In this document: one piece after another, positions 27,617 through 36,579 of the stretch
Numbering within the stretch: position 1 is the stretch's first letter
How the letters are laid out: each line of letters opens with the position of its first letter
Source: Pedobacter nototheniae
GTDB lineage: Bacteria; Bacteroidota; Bacteroidia; Sphingobacteriales; Sphingobacteriaceae
DNA length: 64,000 nt
NCBI RefSeq assembly: GCF_004335085.1
Contig: NZ_RQRS01000007.1
Coordinates: 1 to 64,000, forward strand
Direction of reading: 5' to 3'
Notes under the pieces: generated by a model
The model's database searches: none
What the model was told of the DNA's origin: nothing
The model's input: only the letters and a program-made list of their open reading frames with translations
Position numbers and translations under genes: made by a program

Positions 27617-27979
27617 TTATGGTGTATAAGTTAGTTTTACAAAAGAATGGCCAATTTGTCCGGGCATTGGAGGATTTAATTTTTTGATGCTCACATTTAC
27701 CACTTCAACAAAAGGATACAATTCTACAACTTTCGAAATCATATTGTGTAAAACTGTTTCTAAAAGTTTCTGTGTATTTTTCATTTCAGATAAAATAATT
27801 GCATTTAAATCTTCATAATTTACCGTTTGGTTCAACTCATCATCAAAGCCCAAAGGGGAAAATTCTGTTTCTAAATCTACAATAAAATGATTACCAGTTA
27901 ATTGTTCTTCGGGATAAAAACCATGCAAAGCGAAACACTTTACATCTTTTAAGGCAACAGTTTGTTTTAAATTACTCAT
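27617..27979 (-). CDS. folB: Dihydroneopterin aldolase FolB
   Basis: FolB converts 7,8-dihydroneopterin to 6-hydroxymethyl-dihydropterin in folate synthesis. The 120-residue protein fits the T-fold family: an N-terminal VALKDVKCFALHGFYPEEQ with the conserved Tyr/Glu, a catalytic Lys in SIKKLNPPMPG, and standard length. It is upstream of, and co-directional with, the FAD oxidase (7-bp gap). Confidence 0.9.
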   Translation of the reverse strand: MSNLKQTVALKDVKCFALHGFYPEEQLTGNHFIVDLETEFSPLGFDDELNQTVNYEDLNAIILSEMKNTQKLLETVLHNMISKVVELYPFVEVVNVSIKKLNPPMPGQIGHSFVKLTYTP

Positions 27980-28092
27980 TATGTTCGTTCGTTGAGCAAA
28001 ATTAAATTTTTATTCATGAATATAATGCCCCTTGCTGTAAATTGTTACCTTTGAAATGAACACAATCTCTTAACCAGATAATTTCATTTTAT

Positions 28093-29283
28093 ATGAGCAA
28101 ATCAGCAAAAAAAGACCTTTACGAAGCTCCGGATTATTATTTACTAGATGAACTTTTAACAGATGAACACAAGCTAATTCGTTCTACAGCAAGAGAATGG
28201 GTTAAAAAAGAAGTAAGTCCAATAATTGAAGATTACGCTCAAAGAGCAGAGTTTCCGAAACATTTAATTAAAGGTTTAGCAGATATTGGCGCCTTTGGTC
28301 CTACTATTCCAATTGAATATGGTGGCGCAGGTTTAGATTATACAGCATACGGAATTTTAATGCAGGAAATTGAGCGTGGCGATTCTGGAATCCGTTCTAC
28401 GGCATCCGTTCAAGGTTCTTTAGTAATGTATCCAATTTATGCATACGGCACAGAGGAACAGCGCAAAAAATATTTACCAAAATTAGCCAGTGGCGAAATG
28501 ATGGGCTGTTTCGGTTTAACAGAACCAGATCATGGATCAAATCCAGGTGGTATGGTAACTAATATAAAAGATGCAGGTTCTCATTACGTTTTAAATGGTG
28601 CTAAAATGTGGATCAGCAATGCTCCATTTGCTGATATTGCCGTAGTTTGGGCTAAAGATGAAGCTGGTAAAATTAGAGGAATGGTTGTTGAACGTGGTAT
28701 GGAGGGTTTTTCTACTCCAGAAACCCACAATAAATGGAGCTTGAGAGCTTCTGCTACTGGAGAGCTCGTTTTTGATCATGTTAAAGTTCCTAAAGAAAAT
28801 GTTTTCCCTGAAATTAGTGGACTAAAAGGCCCATTGGGTTGTTTAAACCAAGCCCGTTATGGTATTGCATGGGGTGCTTTAGGTGCAGCTATGGATTGCT
28901 ATGATACAGCACTTAGATATTCGAAAGAAAGGGTTCAATTTGGTAAACCTATTGGTGGTTTCCAACTGCAGCAGAAAAAACTAGCCGAAATGGTTACCGA
29001 AATTACTAAAGGACAGTTATTGGTTTGGCGCTTAGGGGTATTGAAAAGTGAGAATAGAGCTACCGCTGAACAAATTTCTATGGCTAAAAGAAATAGTGTA
29101 GAAATTGCATTGGATATTGCCAGAAATGCACGCCAAATATTGGGCGGGATGGGAATAACTGGCGAATATTCAATTATGCGACACATGATGAATTTGGAAT
29201 CTGTAGTAACATATGAGGGTACACACGATATCCATTTATTAATTACTGGAATGGATGTTACAGGCCTAAATGCTTTTAAGTAA
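28093..29283 (+). CDS. Acyl-CoA dehydrogenase, glutaryl-CoA dehydrogenase-like
   Basis: A 396-residue flavoenzyme. It has the N-terminal helical domain, the middle beta domain (FGLTEPDHGSNPGGM, WISNAPFADIAVVWA) and the C-terminal helical domain (ARNARQILGGMGITGEYS). The catalytic-base motif YEGTHDIHLLITG is the form seen in glutaryl-CoA dehydrogenases, so decarboxylating glutaryl-CoA oxidation (lysine/tryptophan breakdown) is likely. Short-chain acyl-CoA specificity cannot be excluded. It is monocistronic, or weakly linked to the small gene 103 bp on. Confidence 0.9.
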   Translation: MSKSAKKDLYEAPDYYLLDELLTDEHKLIRSTAREWVKKEVSPIIEDYAQRAEFPKHLIKGLADIGAFGPTIPIEYGGAGLDYTAYGILMQEIERGDSGIRSTASVQGSLVMYPIYAYGTEEQRKKYLPKLASGEMMGCFGLTEPDHGSNPGGMVTNIKDAGSHYVLNGAKMWISNAPFADIAVVWAKDEAGKIRGMVVERGMEGFSTPETHNKWSLRASATGELVFDHVKVPKENVFPEISGLKGPLGCLNQARYGIAWGALGAAMDCYDTALRYSKERVQFGKPIGGFQLQQKKLAEMVTEITKGQLLVWRLGVLKSENRATAEQISMAKRNSVEIALDIARNARQILGGMGITGEYSIMRHMMNLESVVTYEGTHDIHLLITGMDVTGLNAFK

Positions 29284-29386
29284 GTAGAAATGGATGAGGT
29301 GAATGGAAAAATATACTTTTGATTTAATATTTTATTCTGTTTTACCTCCTATCCTGTACCTTTACAGTTTTACATTTTACATGATT

Positions 29387-29764
29387 ATGGATTACAAAAA
29401 ATATATTTATTTACCAGCAACACCTGAAGAAGTTTATCTGGCATTAACAAAAGACATCAGTATAAAACTTTGGACTGGTGCAGAAGTAGAATTTGAAGAA
29501 AAACAAGACACAGAGTTTTCTTTATGGGATGGTGATATTGTTGGAAAGAATTTAGAATTTGAAACCAATAAAAAAATTGTTCAACAGTGGTATTTTGGTG
29601 AAGATAACGAGCCTTCTATTGTAACTATAAAACTCCATGAAGATAAACCCGGAACATCCTTGGAGTTCAGACAAACCAATATACCTGAAGAAGATTTTAA
29701 AGACTTTACCGAAGGTGTTGAAGATAATTATCTGGGTGGTTTGTTAGATTTTTTTGAAGAATAA
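29387..29764 (+). CDS. SRPBCC (AHSA1-like) domain protein
   Basis: A 125-residue START/Bet v1-like helix-grip protein. The opening YIYLPATPEEVYLALT and the later IVQQWYFG..PSIVTIKLHE block are typical of AHSA1-like SRPBCC domains, which bind hydrophobic ligands or Hsp90-like clients. The frame is open 28 codons further up, with a hydrophobic run that does not fit the fold. I therefore take MDYKKY; the Met two codons earlier is also possible. Ligand unknown. Confidence 0.8.
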   Translation: MDYKKYIYLPATPEEVYLALTKDISIKLWTGAEVEFEEKQDTEFSLWDGDIVGKNLEFETNKKIVQQWYFGEDNEPSIVTIKLHEDKPGTSLEFRQTNIPEEDFKDFTEGVEDNYLGGLLDFFEE

Positions 29765-29786
29765 CAGTCGTAACCTAAACAAAAAA

Positions 29787-30605
29787 ATGAAAATTAAAAT
29801 TATCGCTCTCTCTTCAATTTTACTATCTGGTTTGCTTTTAAGTTCTTGCAGAACTTACCTTACACCGGCAATTTTGGGCAGCAATATGGTATACATGCCA
29901 CGCCCAATGGCTTCAGATAGCATTAAAAAATCTTTAAACGTTTCTGGCTCTTATGCCGCTTCCATTTCTCCTGGTAAAATTATTGGTTTTCAAATGGGCA
30001 TGCTAAATGTAAGTAGAAGTCATACTTTTAAATCCTTTAATCTTTCTTACGGACTTTTTGGTTATTTAGGCGAAGCCACATTTAACTCCAATTTAAGTGC
30101 AGAAAGCTACCCACAAGGTGCTGGTGTACTTTCATCATTTAATAAAACCATTAGTGGTATTGGATTAAGAACTACAGCGGGCTTTCATTTAACCTCAAGT
30201 AATGGTAAAACCGATTTTAGAATTATCAATTGGGAAAACTCCATAAGTACCGAAAGTGGTGCTTATGCAGATTTTAGGCAGCAAATATATAATAACAATG
30301 TTTATAGAAGAACTTATGCTTCCAATAAAAATACGTTATGGACAACCGGTTTTTCAACAGAAATTATCTCTGCACTTAGAGAGAATAATGAAGTTAAACT
30401 TGGTGTCAAGTTATTTATTGGTGCTACACCAGGGCTTTTAAAAAGTTTTAATTTTAATTCTGCCTACCCTAGTGAAAATGATATTACCAATTCAACATCT
30501 TGGGCTTTTAGCAGTTTTTTTTCTGTTAAAAAGTTTTCATTTACTTATGAAATCGCTAATAATGTTAACTTTTCAAATAGACTATCATTAGGTTATAGCT
30601 TTTAA
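29787..30605 (+). CDS. Lipoprotein, putative outer-membrane barrel
   Basis: A 272-residue exported protein. The SPII signal peptide ends in a lipobox LLSSC (Cys near residue 21), and the remainder is rich in alternating aromatic/polar strands and Gly/Ser/Asn, ending in a YSF terminus. This is typical of small outer-membrane beta proteins in Bacteroidota. I do not recognise a family. The start at MKIKIIAL gives a normal signal peptide; the open upstream frame overlaps the previous gene. Confidence 0.7.
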   Translation: MKIKIIALSSILLSGLLLSSCRTYLTPAILGSNMVYMPRPMASDSIKKSLNVSGSYAASISPGKIIGFQMGMLNVSRSHTFKSFNLSYGLFGYLGEATFNSNLSAESYPQGAGVLSSFNKTISGIGLRTTAGFHLTSSNGKTDFRIINWENSISTESGAYADFRQQIYNNNVYRRTYASNKNTLWTTGFSTEIISALRENNEVKLGVKLFIGATPGLLKSFNFNSAYPSENDITNSTSWAFSSFFSVKKFSFTYEIANNVNFSNRLSLGYSF

Positions 30606-30657
30606 AAAAAACTTAATGGAAGCTTACTTGTTGTGATTTTAACTAATATTTAAAATC

Positions 30658-30870
30658 ATGAACAAGACACTAGGCGTTGTTTTAATATTTCTGGGGATTA
30701 TAATGCTGGTTTGGACAGGTTTTTCTTACACCAGAAAAGAAAAAGTTGTTGATGCAGGTCCTATTCAAATATCCGCAGACAAGCAAAAAAATGTAAACTG
30801 GCCTCCTTACGTTGGAGGAATAATTTTAGTTGCCGGCGTTTTTATATTTGTCGCCTCTAAAAGGAAGTAA
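30658..30870 (+). CDS. Small two-helix membrane protein
   Basis: A 70-residue protein with two membrane helices (about 4-23 and 50-67), a polar, Lys-containing loop between, and a KRK tail. Resembles the DUF3185-like small membrane proteins by layout only. It stands 52 bp after the lipoprotein gene on the same strand. No function can be stated. Confidence 0.65.
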   Translation: MNKTLGVVLIFLGIIMLVWTGFSYTRKEKVVDAGPIQISADKQKNVNWPPYVGGIILVAGVFIFVASKRK

Positions 30871-30942
30871 AAAAATATTATTTTAAATTTATGAAGAATC
30901 TGCATTACACTCATATGCAGATCCTTCACAAATAAAAGAATT

Positions 30943-32112
30943 CTATATCTCGCTGCTATAAACTGATCTTATAGCATCTCTTAGATTATATTTTGAAGCC
31001 ATAACTTCACCATAAGCGCCAGCACTACGAATAGCAAAAATATCACCCCTAAAAGATTCGGGCTGCTCTACTTCTTTGCCGAAGCAATCTGTACTTTCGC
31101 AAATGGGACCGACAATATCGTATTTAATGATTTCAGCATTATGACTAACGTTTTTAGATTGAGTTAAATTCTCAATTTTATGATATGCCTGATATAAAGC
31201 TGGTCGCATCAACTCAGTCATACCGGCATCTAGTACAACGAAATTCTTTTTCTTACCATTTTTAATGTACAACGCCCTCGTAATAAGCGAAGCGGATTGA
31301 CCAACTAAAGCTCTTCCTAACTCAAAATGAACCTCCTGACCAGGTTTAACTTCTAAAAATTCATTAAAGATTTTAAAGTAATTAGCAAAATCAGGAATTT
31401 GATTATCAGGCTCATAGTAATTAATCCCTAAGCCACCACCAACGTTTAACACTTTTAAGGTAAAGCCTTTATCTTCAAACCATTTTGCAAATTCATTTAC
31501 ACGAACGCAAAGGTTTTTATAAACGTCGAGATTTGTTATTTGTGATCCAATATGAAAATGTATACCAATAAATTTAAGGTTTGCTGATGCTTTTAAAGTA
31601 TCAGCGCATTCCGGTAAATCCCATGAGTTGATTCCAAATTTATTTTCATCCAAACCCGTTGTAATATTATGGTGCGTATGTGCATCAACATTTGGATTAA
31701 TGCGGATGGCTACCTGTGCGATTTTACCTTTTTTAGCTGCCAGTTCATTTAAAACTTCAAGCTCCTGAATAGATTCTACATTAAAGCAAAAAATATCAAG
31801 GTCTAAAGCTTCGTTAATTTCCTTATCAGATTTACCTACACCTGCAAAAACTATCTTTTGATGATCGAAACCAATTTCTACGGCTTTCCTAACCTCTCCA
31901 GCACTCACACAATCTGCACCGAAACCAATTTGTTTAATCTGCTCAAGTAAAACCTGGTTAAAATTTGCTTTTAGTGCATAGTGGATATGAAATTTATAGG
32001 CAGCAGCGGCATCGGCACAAGTACGCAATGTTTGCTGCAATAAATTTGTATCGTAGTAGTAAAAAGGTGTTTCTATATTGTTAAACTTTGATATATCTTT
32101 ATCGGCGAACAT
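30943..32112 (-). CDS. lysA: Diaminopimelate decarboxylase LysA
   Basis: The PLP enzyme of the last lysine step, meso-diaminopimelate to L-lysine plus CO2. About 389 residues with the fold-III decarboxylase motifs: PLP-lysine in HYALKANFN, glycine loop LNVGGGLGIN, substrate region ELGRALVGQSA and the catalytic Cys in CESTDCFG. I take MFADKD as the start; a Met two codons earlier (32118) is equally possible. The initiation codon interlocks with the start of an oppositely oriented small ORF in a shared CATG. It is on the same strand as lysC, 368 bp downstream of it. Confidence 0.93.
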   Translation of the reverse strand: MFADKDISKFNNIETPFYYYDTNLLQQTLRTCADAAAAYKFHIHYALKANFNQVLLEQIKQIGFGADCVSAGEVRKAVEIGFDHQKIVFAGVGKSDKEINEALDLDIFCFNVESIQELEVLNELAAKKGKIAQVAIRINPNVDAHTHHNITTGLDENKFGINSWDLPECADTLKASANLKFIGIHFHIGSQITNLDVYKNLCVRVNEFAKWFEDKGFTLKVLNVGGGLGINYYEPDNQIPDFANYFKIFNEFLEVKPGQEVHFELGRALVGQSASLITRALYIKNGKKKNFVVLDAGMTELMRPALYQAYHKIENLTQSKNVSHNAEIIKYDIVGPICESTDCFGKEVEQPESFRGDIFAIRSAGAYGEVMASKYNLRDAIRSVYSSEI

Positions 32113-32284
32113 GTTCAAATTCCTTATTATAATTTTAATTATTTTCTTTGCGCTAATTTATTGGGGTAACTACCTCGATTACAAGCATGCAAGAATTACC
32201 CGAAAACAATATGACGGTAAAATCAGATTTTTTATCCTCTTACTTTTTATTGTTTTATTTCTATTATTTCTCAGAAGATTATGA
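32111..32284 (+). CDS. Small membrane protein (57 aa)
   Basis: A plus-strand ORF of 57 codons beginning MFKFLIIILIIFF. It has two very hydrophobic helices (about 2-18 and 38-55) separated by a basic loop (DYKHARITRKQYDGK). The loop and charge layout look genuine, not like a chance ORF. The ATG overlaps the start codon of lysA on the other strand. Function unknown. Confidence 0.55.
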   Translation: MFKFLIIILIIFFALIYWGNYLDYKHARITRKQYDGKIRFFILLLFIVLFLLFLRRL

Positions 32285-32327
32285 TTTAATCTTTAAAACT
32301 AATTCACCTTCTTTTTAAAACAACATT

Positions 32328-32492
32328 ATGAAAATTGTAGCTGCCATATTTATTGCTCTTATTATTACCCTTGGATTATTAAATTCTTATCGCAGGTATA
32401 AAAAACAAATGTTGCCGATAAATTTTTTAGCGATTCATATATTTATCGGCATTATAGTGCTTACGGCCTGTTTCTTTTTATTATTCGAATAA
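32328..32492 (+). CDS. Small membrane protein (54 aa)
   Basis: A second short plus-strand ORF, 54 codons, starting MKIVAAIFIALIITLG. It has two membrane helices with a basic turn (SYRRYKKQ) between, and its last 12 bp overlap the 3' end of lysC on the opposite strand. It shares size and two-helix topology with the preceding 57-residue ORF, 43 bp away. The pair may be one transcript of unknown role. Confidence 0.5.
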   Translation: MKIVAAIFIALIITLGLLNSYRRYKKQMLPINFLAIHIFIGIIVLTACFFLLFE

Positions 32493-33794
32493 ACGATTGT
32501 GTAAGCTTCTTAACGCTTCCGTTTTATATTCGCTTAATATCAATAAAGAAACGTTATAATTACTTCCACCGTAAGAAATCATACGAATTGGGATGTGTTT
32601 TAATCCTTCTAAAACTCTGCTGGCAAAACCATGTTTTTCTGAACCGAAATCGCCAACTACACAAACAATGCTGTGATCCGTATCAACCTCAACCGTTCCA
32701 AAGCTTTCCAATTCCTCAATAATCTTTGGTAAATGGGCCGTTTCATCAATCGTTAATGATACTGCAACTTCTGAAGTTGTAATCATATCAATTGGTGTTT
32801 TATAACGTTCGAATACTTCAAATACTTTACGTAAAAATCCGTAAGCCAACAACATACGACTAGATTGAATACGGATTGCCGTAATGCCATCTTTAGCTGC
32901 TATTGATTTAATTTTACCTTTTTCACTGTCGTGCGTTATTAATGTGCCGGCAGCCTGCGGCTCCATAGTGTTTAATAAACGAACAGGAATTTTATATTTC
33001 TGAGCAGGGAAAACCGATTGTGGGTGAAGGATTTTTGCTCCAAAATAAGCCAACTCTGCTGCTTCATCAAAAGATAATTGAGCAATTGGTTTAGTGCCTT
33101 TAACAATGCGTGGGTCGTTATTGTGCATTCCATCAATATCAGTCCAAATTTGAACTTCCTCTGCTAAAATAGCGGCGCCTAATAACGAAGCGGTATAATC
33201 ACTACCACCACGGCGTAAATTATCTACCTCGCCAAAGCTATTACGACAAATATATCCTTGGGTAATAAAAAGTTTATTATCCTTATGTTGTTCTAATAAT
33301 GGAGTTAAATGTTTTGTTGTAAAAGGAATATCAGGCTCGCTATCCTCATCAGTTTTCATAAAATCCAGGGCAGGCAACAATACCGAAGGTACGCCAATAG
33401 ACTTTAAGTAAATGTGATATAAAGTTGTAGATAACAATTCGCCTTGTGCCAAAACTACCTTTTCTTCAATTGCAGTAAAAATATCGTTGGCTAAACCTGC
33501 TAAAAAGTTAAAATGATAATCAATAACTTCATTTCCTTGCTCCTGAAATTCAACAACTGGTAAAAGTTCAATTACAAAGGCTTTATATTTTTGATAAAGG
33601 TTTTCTACGCACTCGCTTCCCTTCTTCTTATCTCCAGCTAAAAAATTACTTGCAATTTCTACTAAACTATTTGTAGTTCCGGCAACAGCCGATAAAACCA
33701 CAATTTGCTCTTCATTTGGATTGATTATATCCAACAACTTCGTCATGCGCTCGGGACTACCTACAGAAGTACCCCCAAATTTTAATATTTTCAT
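32481..33794 (-). CDS. lysC: Aspartate kinase LysC
   Basis: Aspartokinase, the entry step to Lys/Met/Thr/DAP synthesis. The 437-residue protein opens with KILKFGGTSVGSPERM, the kinase signature. It continues with RGGSDYTASLLGAA (substrate and nucleotide site) and ends in tandem ACT regulatory domains (about 300-437), typical of an allosteric monofunctional enzyme. The frame is open 43 codons upstream, but the start at MKILKFGG is fixed by the invariant N-terminus. Feedback inhibition by lysine is likely but not shown. Confidence 0.93.
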   Translation of the reverse strand: MKILKFGGTSVGSPERMTKLLDIINPNEEQIVVLSAVAGTTNSLVEIASNFLAGDKKKGSECVENLYQKYKAFVIELLPVVEFQEQGNEVIDYHFNFLAGLANDIFTAIEEKVVLAQGELLSTTLYHIYLKSIGVPSVLLPALDFMKTDEDSEPDIPFTTKHLTPLLEQHKDNKLFITQGYICRNSFGEVDNLRRGGSDYTASLLGAAILAEEVQIWTDIDGMHNNDPRIVKGTKPIAQLSFDEAAELAYFGAKILHPQSVFPAQKYKIPVRLLNTMEPQAAGTLITHDSEKGKIKSIAAKDGITAIRIQSSRMLLAYGFLRKVFEVFERYKTPIDMITTSEVAVSLTIDETAHLPKIIEELESFGTVEVDTDHSIVCVVGDFGSEKHGFASRVLEGLKHIPIRMISYGGSNYNVSLLILSEYKTEALRSLHNRLFE

Positions 33795-33977
33795 TTTTAT
33801 ACTGGAATATGTAATTTTCTTTATTATTGTATCGGGGCGTGAAATTAAACAAAAGGAGCTTAAAATCAACATCCTCAACAAAATAAAATTTGGAATAGAA
33901 TAAAATAATTTGAATTCTACCAAACATCCCCCGTTTAAAATTGTTCAAAACCAGATATTAAATTAAAAATAAGCTCA

Positions 33978-35714
33978 ATGCAAGCAATTGATCAAGCAAC
34001 ACAAAACACTATTAACAAGTGGTTAAGTGGTAATTACGATGAAAATACCAAGGCCGAGATTCAGGCTCTTGTTGATAAAAATTTAAATACAGAACTTACT
34101 GATGCATTTTATAAAAGTTTAGAATTTGGAACAGGTGGCTTACGTGGTATCATGGGGGCAGGTTCTAACCGGATAAATAAATATACTATTGGTACGGCAA
34201 CTCAGGGGTTAGCCAATTATTTAAACAATAAATACCCTGGAGAAAAAATTAAGGTTGCAATTGCTCATGATAGCAGAAATAACTCTGATTATTTCGCTAA
34301 AATTACAGCTGATGTTTTTTCTGCAAATGGAATACATGTTTATTTCTTTTCGGCATTAAGACCAACACCTGAACTTTCTTTTGCTGTGCGCCATTTCGGT
34401 TGCAAAAGTGGCGTAATGCTAACGGCTTCACATAACCCTAAAGAATATAATGGTTATAAGGCATACGGTGCCGATGGTGGTCAGTTTACTTCTCCTGATG
34501 ATAAATTAGTTATTGATGAAGTAAATAAAATCTCTAGCATTGATGAGGTAAAATTTGATCGTATTGAAGCCAATATTGAATTAATTGATGAAGATGTAGA
34601 TAAACTTTACCTGGATGGTATTACAGCGCTATCTATTTCGCCGGATGCAATTAAAAGACAGCACGATTTAAAAATTGTTTACTCTCCTATTCATGGTACT
34701 GGAATTACATTAGTGCCAAAAGCTTTAGCTCAATTTGGCTTTACCAATGTAACCTTGGTTGAAGAGCAAAGCACGCCTGATGGAAATTTTCCTACGGTTG
34801 TGTACCCTAATCCTGAAGAAAAAGAGGCATTAACACTTGCACTTAAAAAAGCTAAAGAAATAGATGCAGATTTAGTTTTAGCAACCGACCCTGATGCTGA
34901 TCGTGTTGGTATTGCAGTTAAGGATAATAAAGGCGAATGGTTATTGTTAAATGGCAACCAAACCGGAAGCTTATTAATTAACTATTTATTAAGTGCCTGG
35001 GAAGAAAAAGGTAAATTGGATGGAAACCAGTTTATTGTGAAAACCATTGTTACTTCAAACCTGATTGAAGAAATAGCCAAAAAGAAAAATGTTACTTTCT
35101 ATAATACTTTAACAGGCTTTAAATGGATTGGGCAGGTTATGACAGAGTTGGAAGGTAAAAAATATTTTATTGGTGGTGGCGAAGAGAGTTATGGCTATTT
35201 AATTGGAGATTTAGTACGTGATAAAGATGCAGTTGTTTCTGCTGCGTTTATTGCAGAAATGACCGCCTACTATAAAGATAAAGGCAATAGTTTGTATGAT
35301 GCATTGCTTGATACTTATGTAGAATATGGCTTATATAAAGAAGATTTAGTTTCTATTACCAAAAAAGGTAAAACCGGTGCTGAAGAAATTAAAGCCATGA
35401 TGGAAAAATTTAGAAACAATCCACCTGCTACATTAGGCGGCTCAAAAGTGGCTTTATTAAAAGATTATGAATTGGGTAACGAAACTGATTTAGCTACCGG
35501 AAAAGTGAGCAAACTGACTTTGCCAAAATCAGATGTATTGCAATTTATTACAGAAGATGGAAGCATTGTTTCTGCCCGCCCTAGTGGTACAGAACCTAAA
35601 ATTAAGTTTTATTGCAGTGTTAATGCACCTTTAGCAAGCCGAGCAGATTTTGATGCGGTTAATGATAAACTGGCTGAGAAAATTAAAGCTGTAATGACTG
35701 ACTTACAGGCATAA
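33978..35714 (+). CDS. Phosphoglucomutase/phosphomannomutase
   Basis: A 578-residue alpha-D-phosphohexomutase of the PGM2/PgcA type, interconverting hexose-1-P and hexose-6-P. It carries the active-site phosphoserine loop MLTASHNPKEYNG, the metal-binding loop DPDADRVGIA, the sugar-recognition loop GGGEESYGYL and the phosphate-binding SARPSGTEPKIKFY at the C-terminus. Length fits the longer PgcA-like group. It is monocistronic with a 12-bp terminator stem downstream. Confidence 0.93.
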   Translation: MQAIDQATQNTINKWLSGNYDENTKAEIQALVDKNLNTELTDAFYKSLEFGTGGLRGIMGAGSNRINKYTIGTATQGLANYLNNKYPGEKIKVAIAHDSRNNSDYFAKITADVFSANGIHVYFFSALRPTPELSFAVRHFGCKSGVMLTASHNPKEYNGYKAYGADGGQFTSPDDKLVIDEVNKISSIDEVKFDRIEANIELIDEDVDKLYLDGITALSISPDAIKRQHDLKIVYSPIHGTGITLVPKALAQFGFTNVTLVEEQSTPDGNFPTVVYPNPEEKEALTLALKKAKEIDADLVLATDPDADRVGIAVKDNKGEWLLLNGNQTGSLLINYLLSAWEEKGKLDGNQFIVKTIVTSNLIEEIAKKKNVTFYNTLTGFKWIGQVMTELEGKKYFIGGGEESYGYLIGDLVRDKDAVVSAAFIAEMTAYYKDKGNSLYDALLDTYVEYGLYKEDLVSITKKGKTGAEEIKAMMEKFRNNPPATLGGSKVALLKDYELGNETDLATGKVSKLTLPKSDVLQFITEDGSIVSARPSGTEPKIKFYCSVNAPLASRADFDAVNDKLAEKIKAVMTDLQA

Positions 35715-35730
35715 ATGTATCCATTTTTAC

Positions 35731-35759
35731 TATCCTCCTAGTCTTAAACTAGGAGGATA
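35731..35759 (+). terminator. Perfect 12-bp stem-loop after the phosphohexomutase
   Basis: TATCCTCCTAGT pairs exactly with ACTAGGAGGATA around a 5-nt loop. There is no good U-run, so termination strength is uncertain. The sequence to 35888 holds no ORF and includes a 14-mer shared with 1332-1345. Confidence 0.6.
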
Positions 35760-35888
35760 ACAATACCACTTACTTGCTTATCTGGGCGTTAGCATACCTA
35801 TAACCAGATAAAACTTAAACAAACACCATCCTCATCGGTAGCCGCCAGTTAGCCATTGAAATAAGAGTAACAAAATTATTTATCCATA

Positions 35889-36418
35889 ATGAGTAAATTG
35901 AATACGATCAGCGTGCCTGATGAGGTGGTAATGAGTAAAATCTACGTGATACGAGAACAAAAAGTGATGTTGGATGAAGATTTGGCAGAATTGTACAGTG
36001 TAGAAACTCGCCGATTAAATGGGTGAAACGTAATATAGACCGTTTTCCGGAAGACTTTATGTTTACGTTGAGCGAACAGGAATTTGCAGACTTGAAGTCG
36101 CAAAATGCGACATCAAGTTGGGGTGGTAGAAGAAAATTACCAAATGCCTTTACCGAGCACGGAGTATTGATGCTATCAAGCGTGTTGAACAGCAAACAAG
36201 CTATTCAAGTAAACATACAGATTATGCGTATTTATACCCGTATTCGAGAAATGTTGTTAGCTCATAAAGATGTTTTTATACGAGTTGAGCAAGTCGAAAA
36301 ACACTTAATGAAACATGATCAAAAAATAGAACTACTTTTTAGTTATTTAAGCAAATTCATCGAAAAAGATGATATGCCACGTAAACAAATAGGTTTTAAA
36401 AGAAAGGAAGAATCTTAA
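35889..36418 (+). pseudogene. Frameshifted ORF6N-domain protein
   Basis: The ATG at 35889 encodes the start of an ORF6N (KilA-N-related, phage-type DNA-binding) protein: VPDEVVMSKIYVIREQKVML then DLAELYSVETRRLN. It then hits TGA at 36024-36026. The rest continues in another frame from 36023 with KRNIDRFPEDFMFTLSEQEF, SWGGRRKLPNAFTEHGVLML and a coiled C-terminus. In intact relatives a short EQ/V segment links RRLN to KRNIDRF, so about 5 nt are missing here. The remnant is about 175 codons. It is a decayed accessory gene, not an expressed protein, unless a programmed shift exists. Confidence 0.8.
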
Positions 36419-36536
36419 TCGTGTGATTATGCCAGCGTGACCATGTTTATGGAGGCTTGCCCGAGAAGAGTTCAGAAATAGAGTGCTAAAAATCAACTAG
36501 TTAATTCTATTACTAATCGACAGGACAAAATTTTAT

Positions 36537-36566
36537 TTGTCGCAAACAAATTCGTTTGTACATTTG
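36537..36566 (+). promoter_or_regulatory. Candidate promoter of the copper/redox cluster
   Basis: TTG (36537-36539), 19-nt spacer, then TACATTTG (36559-36566): an exact fit to the Bacteroidota sigma-ABfr consensus. It lies 14 bp upstream of the first gene's ATG. Overlapping inverted repeats TTTGT-N5-ACAAA-N4-TTTGT (36536-36559) cover the spacer and could be an operator. Confidence 0.6.
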
Positions 36567-36579
36567 CTGCCAATTAGCT

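Noticed and set aside
33795..33923. Longer N-terminus for LysC
   Set aside because: The invariant KILKFGGTSVG opening fixes the start at 33794.
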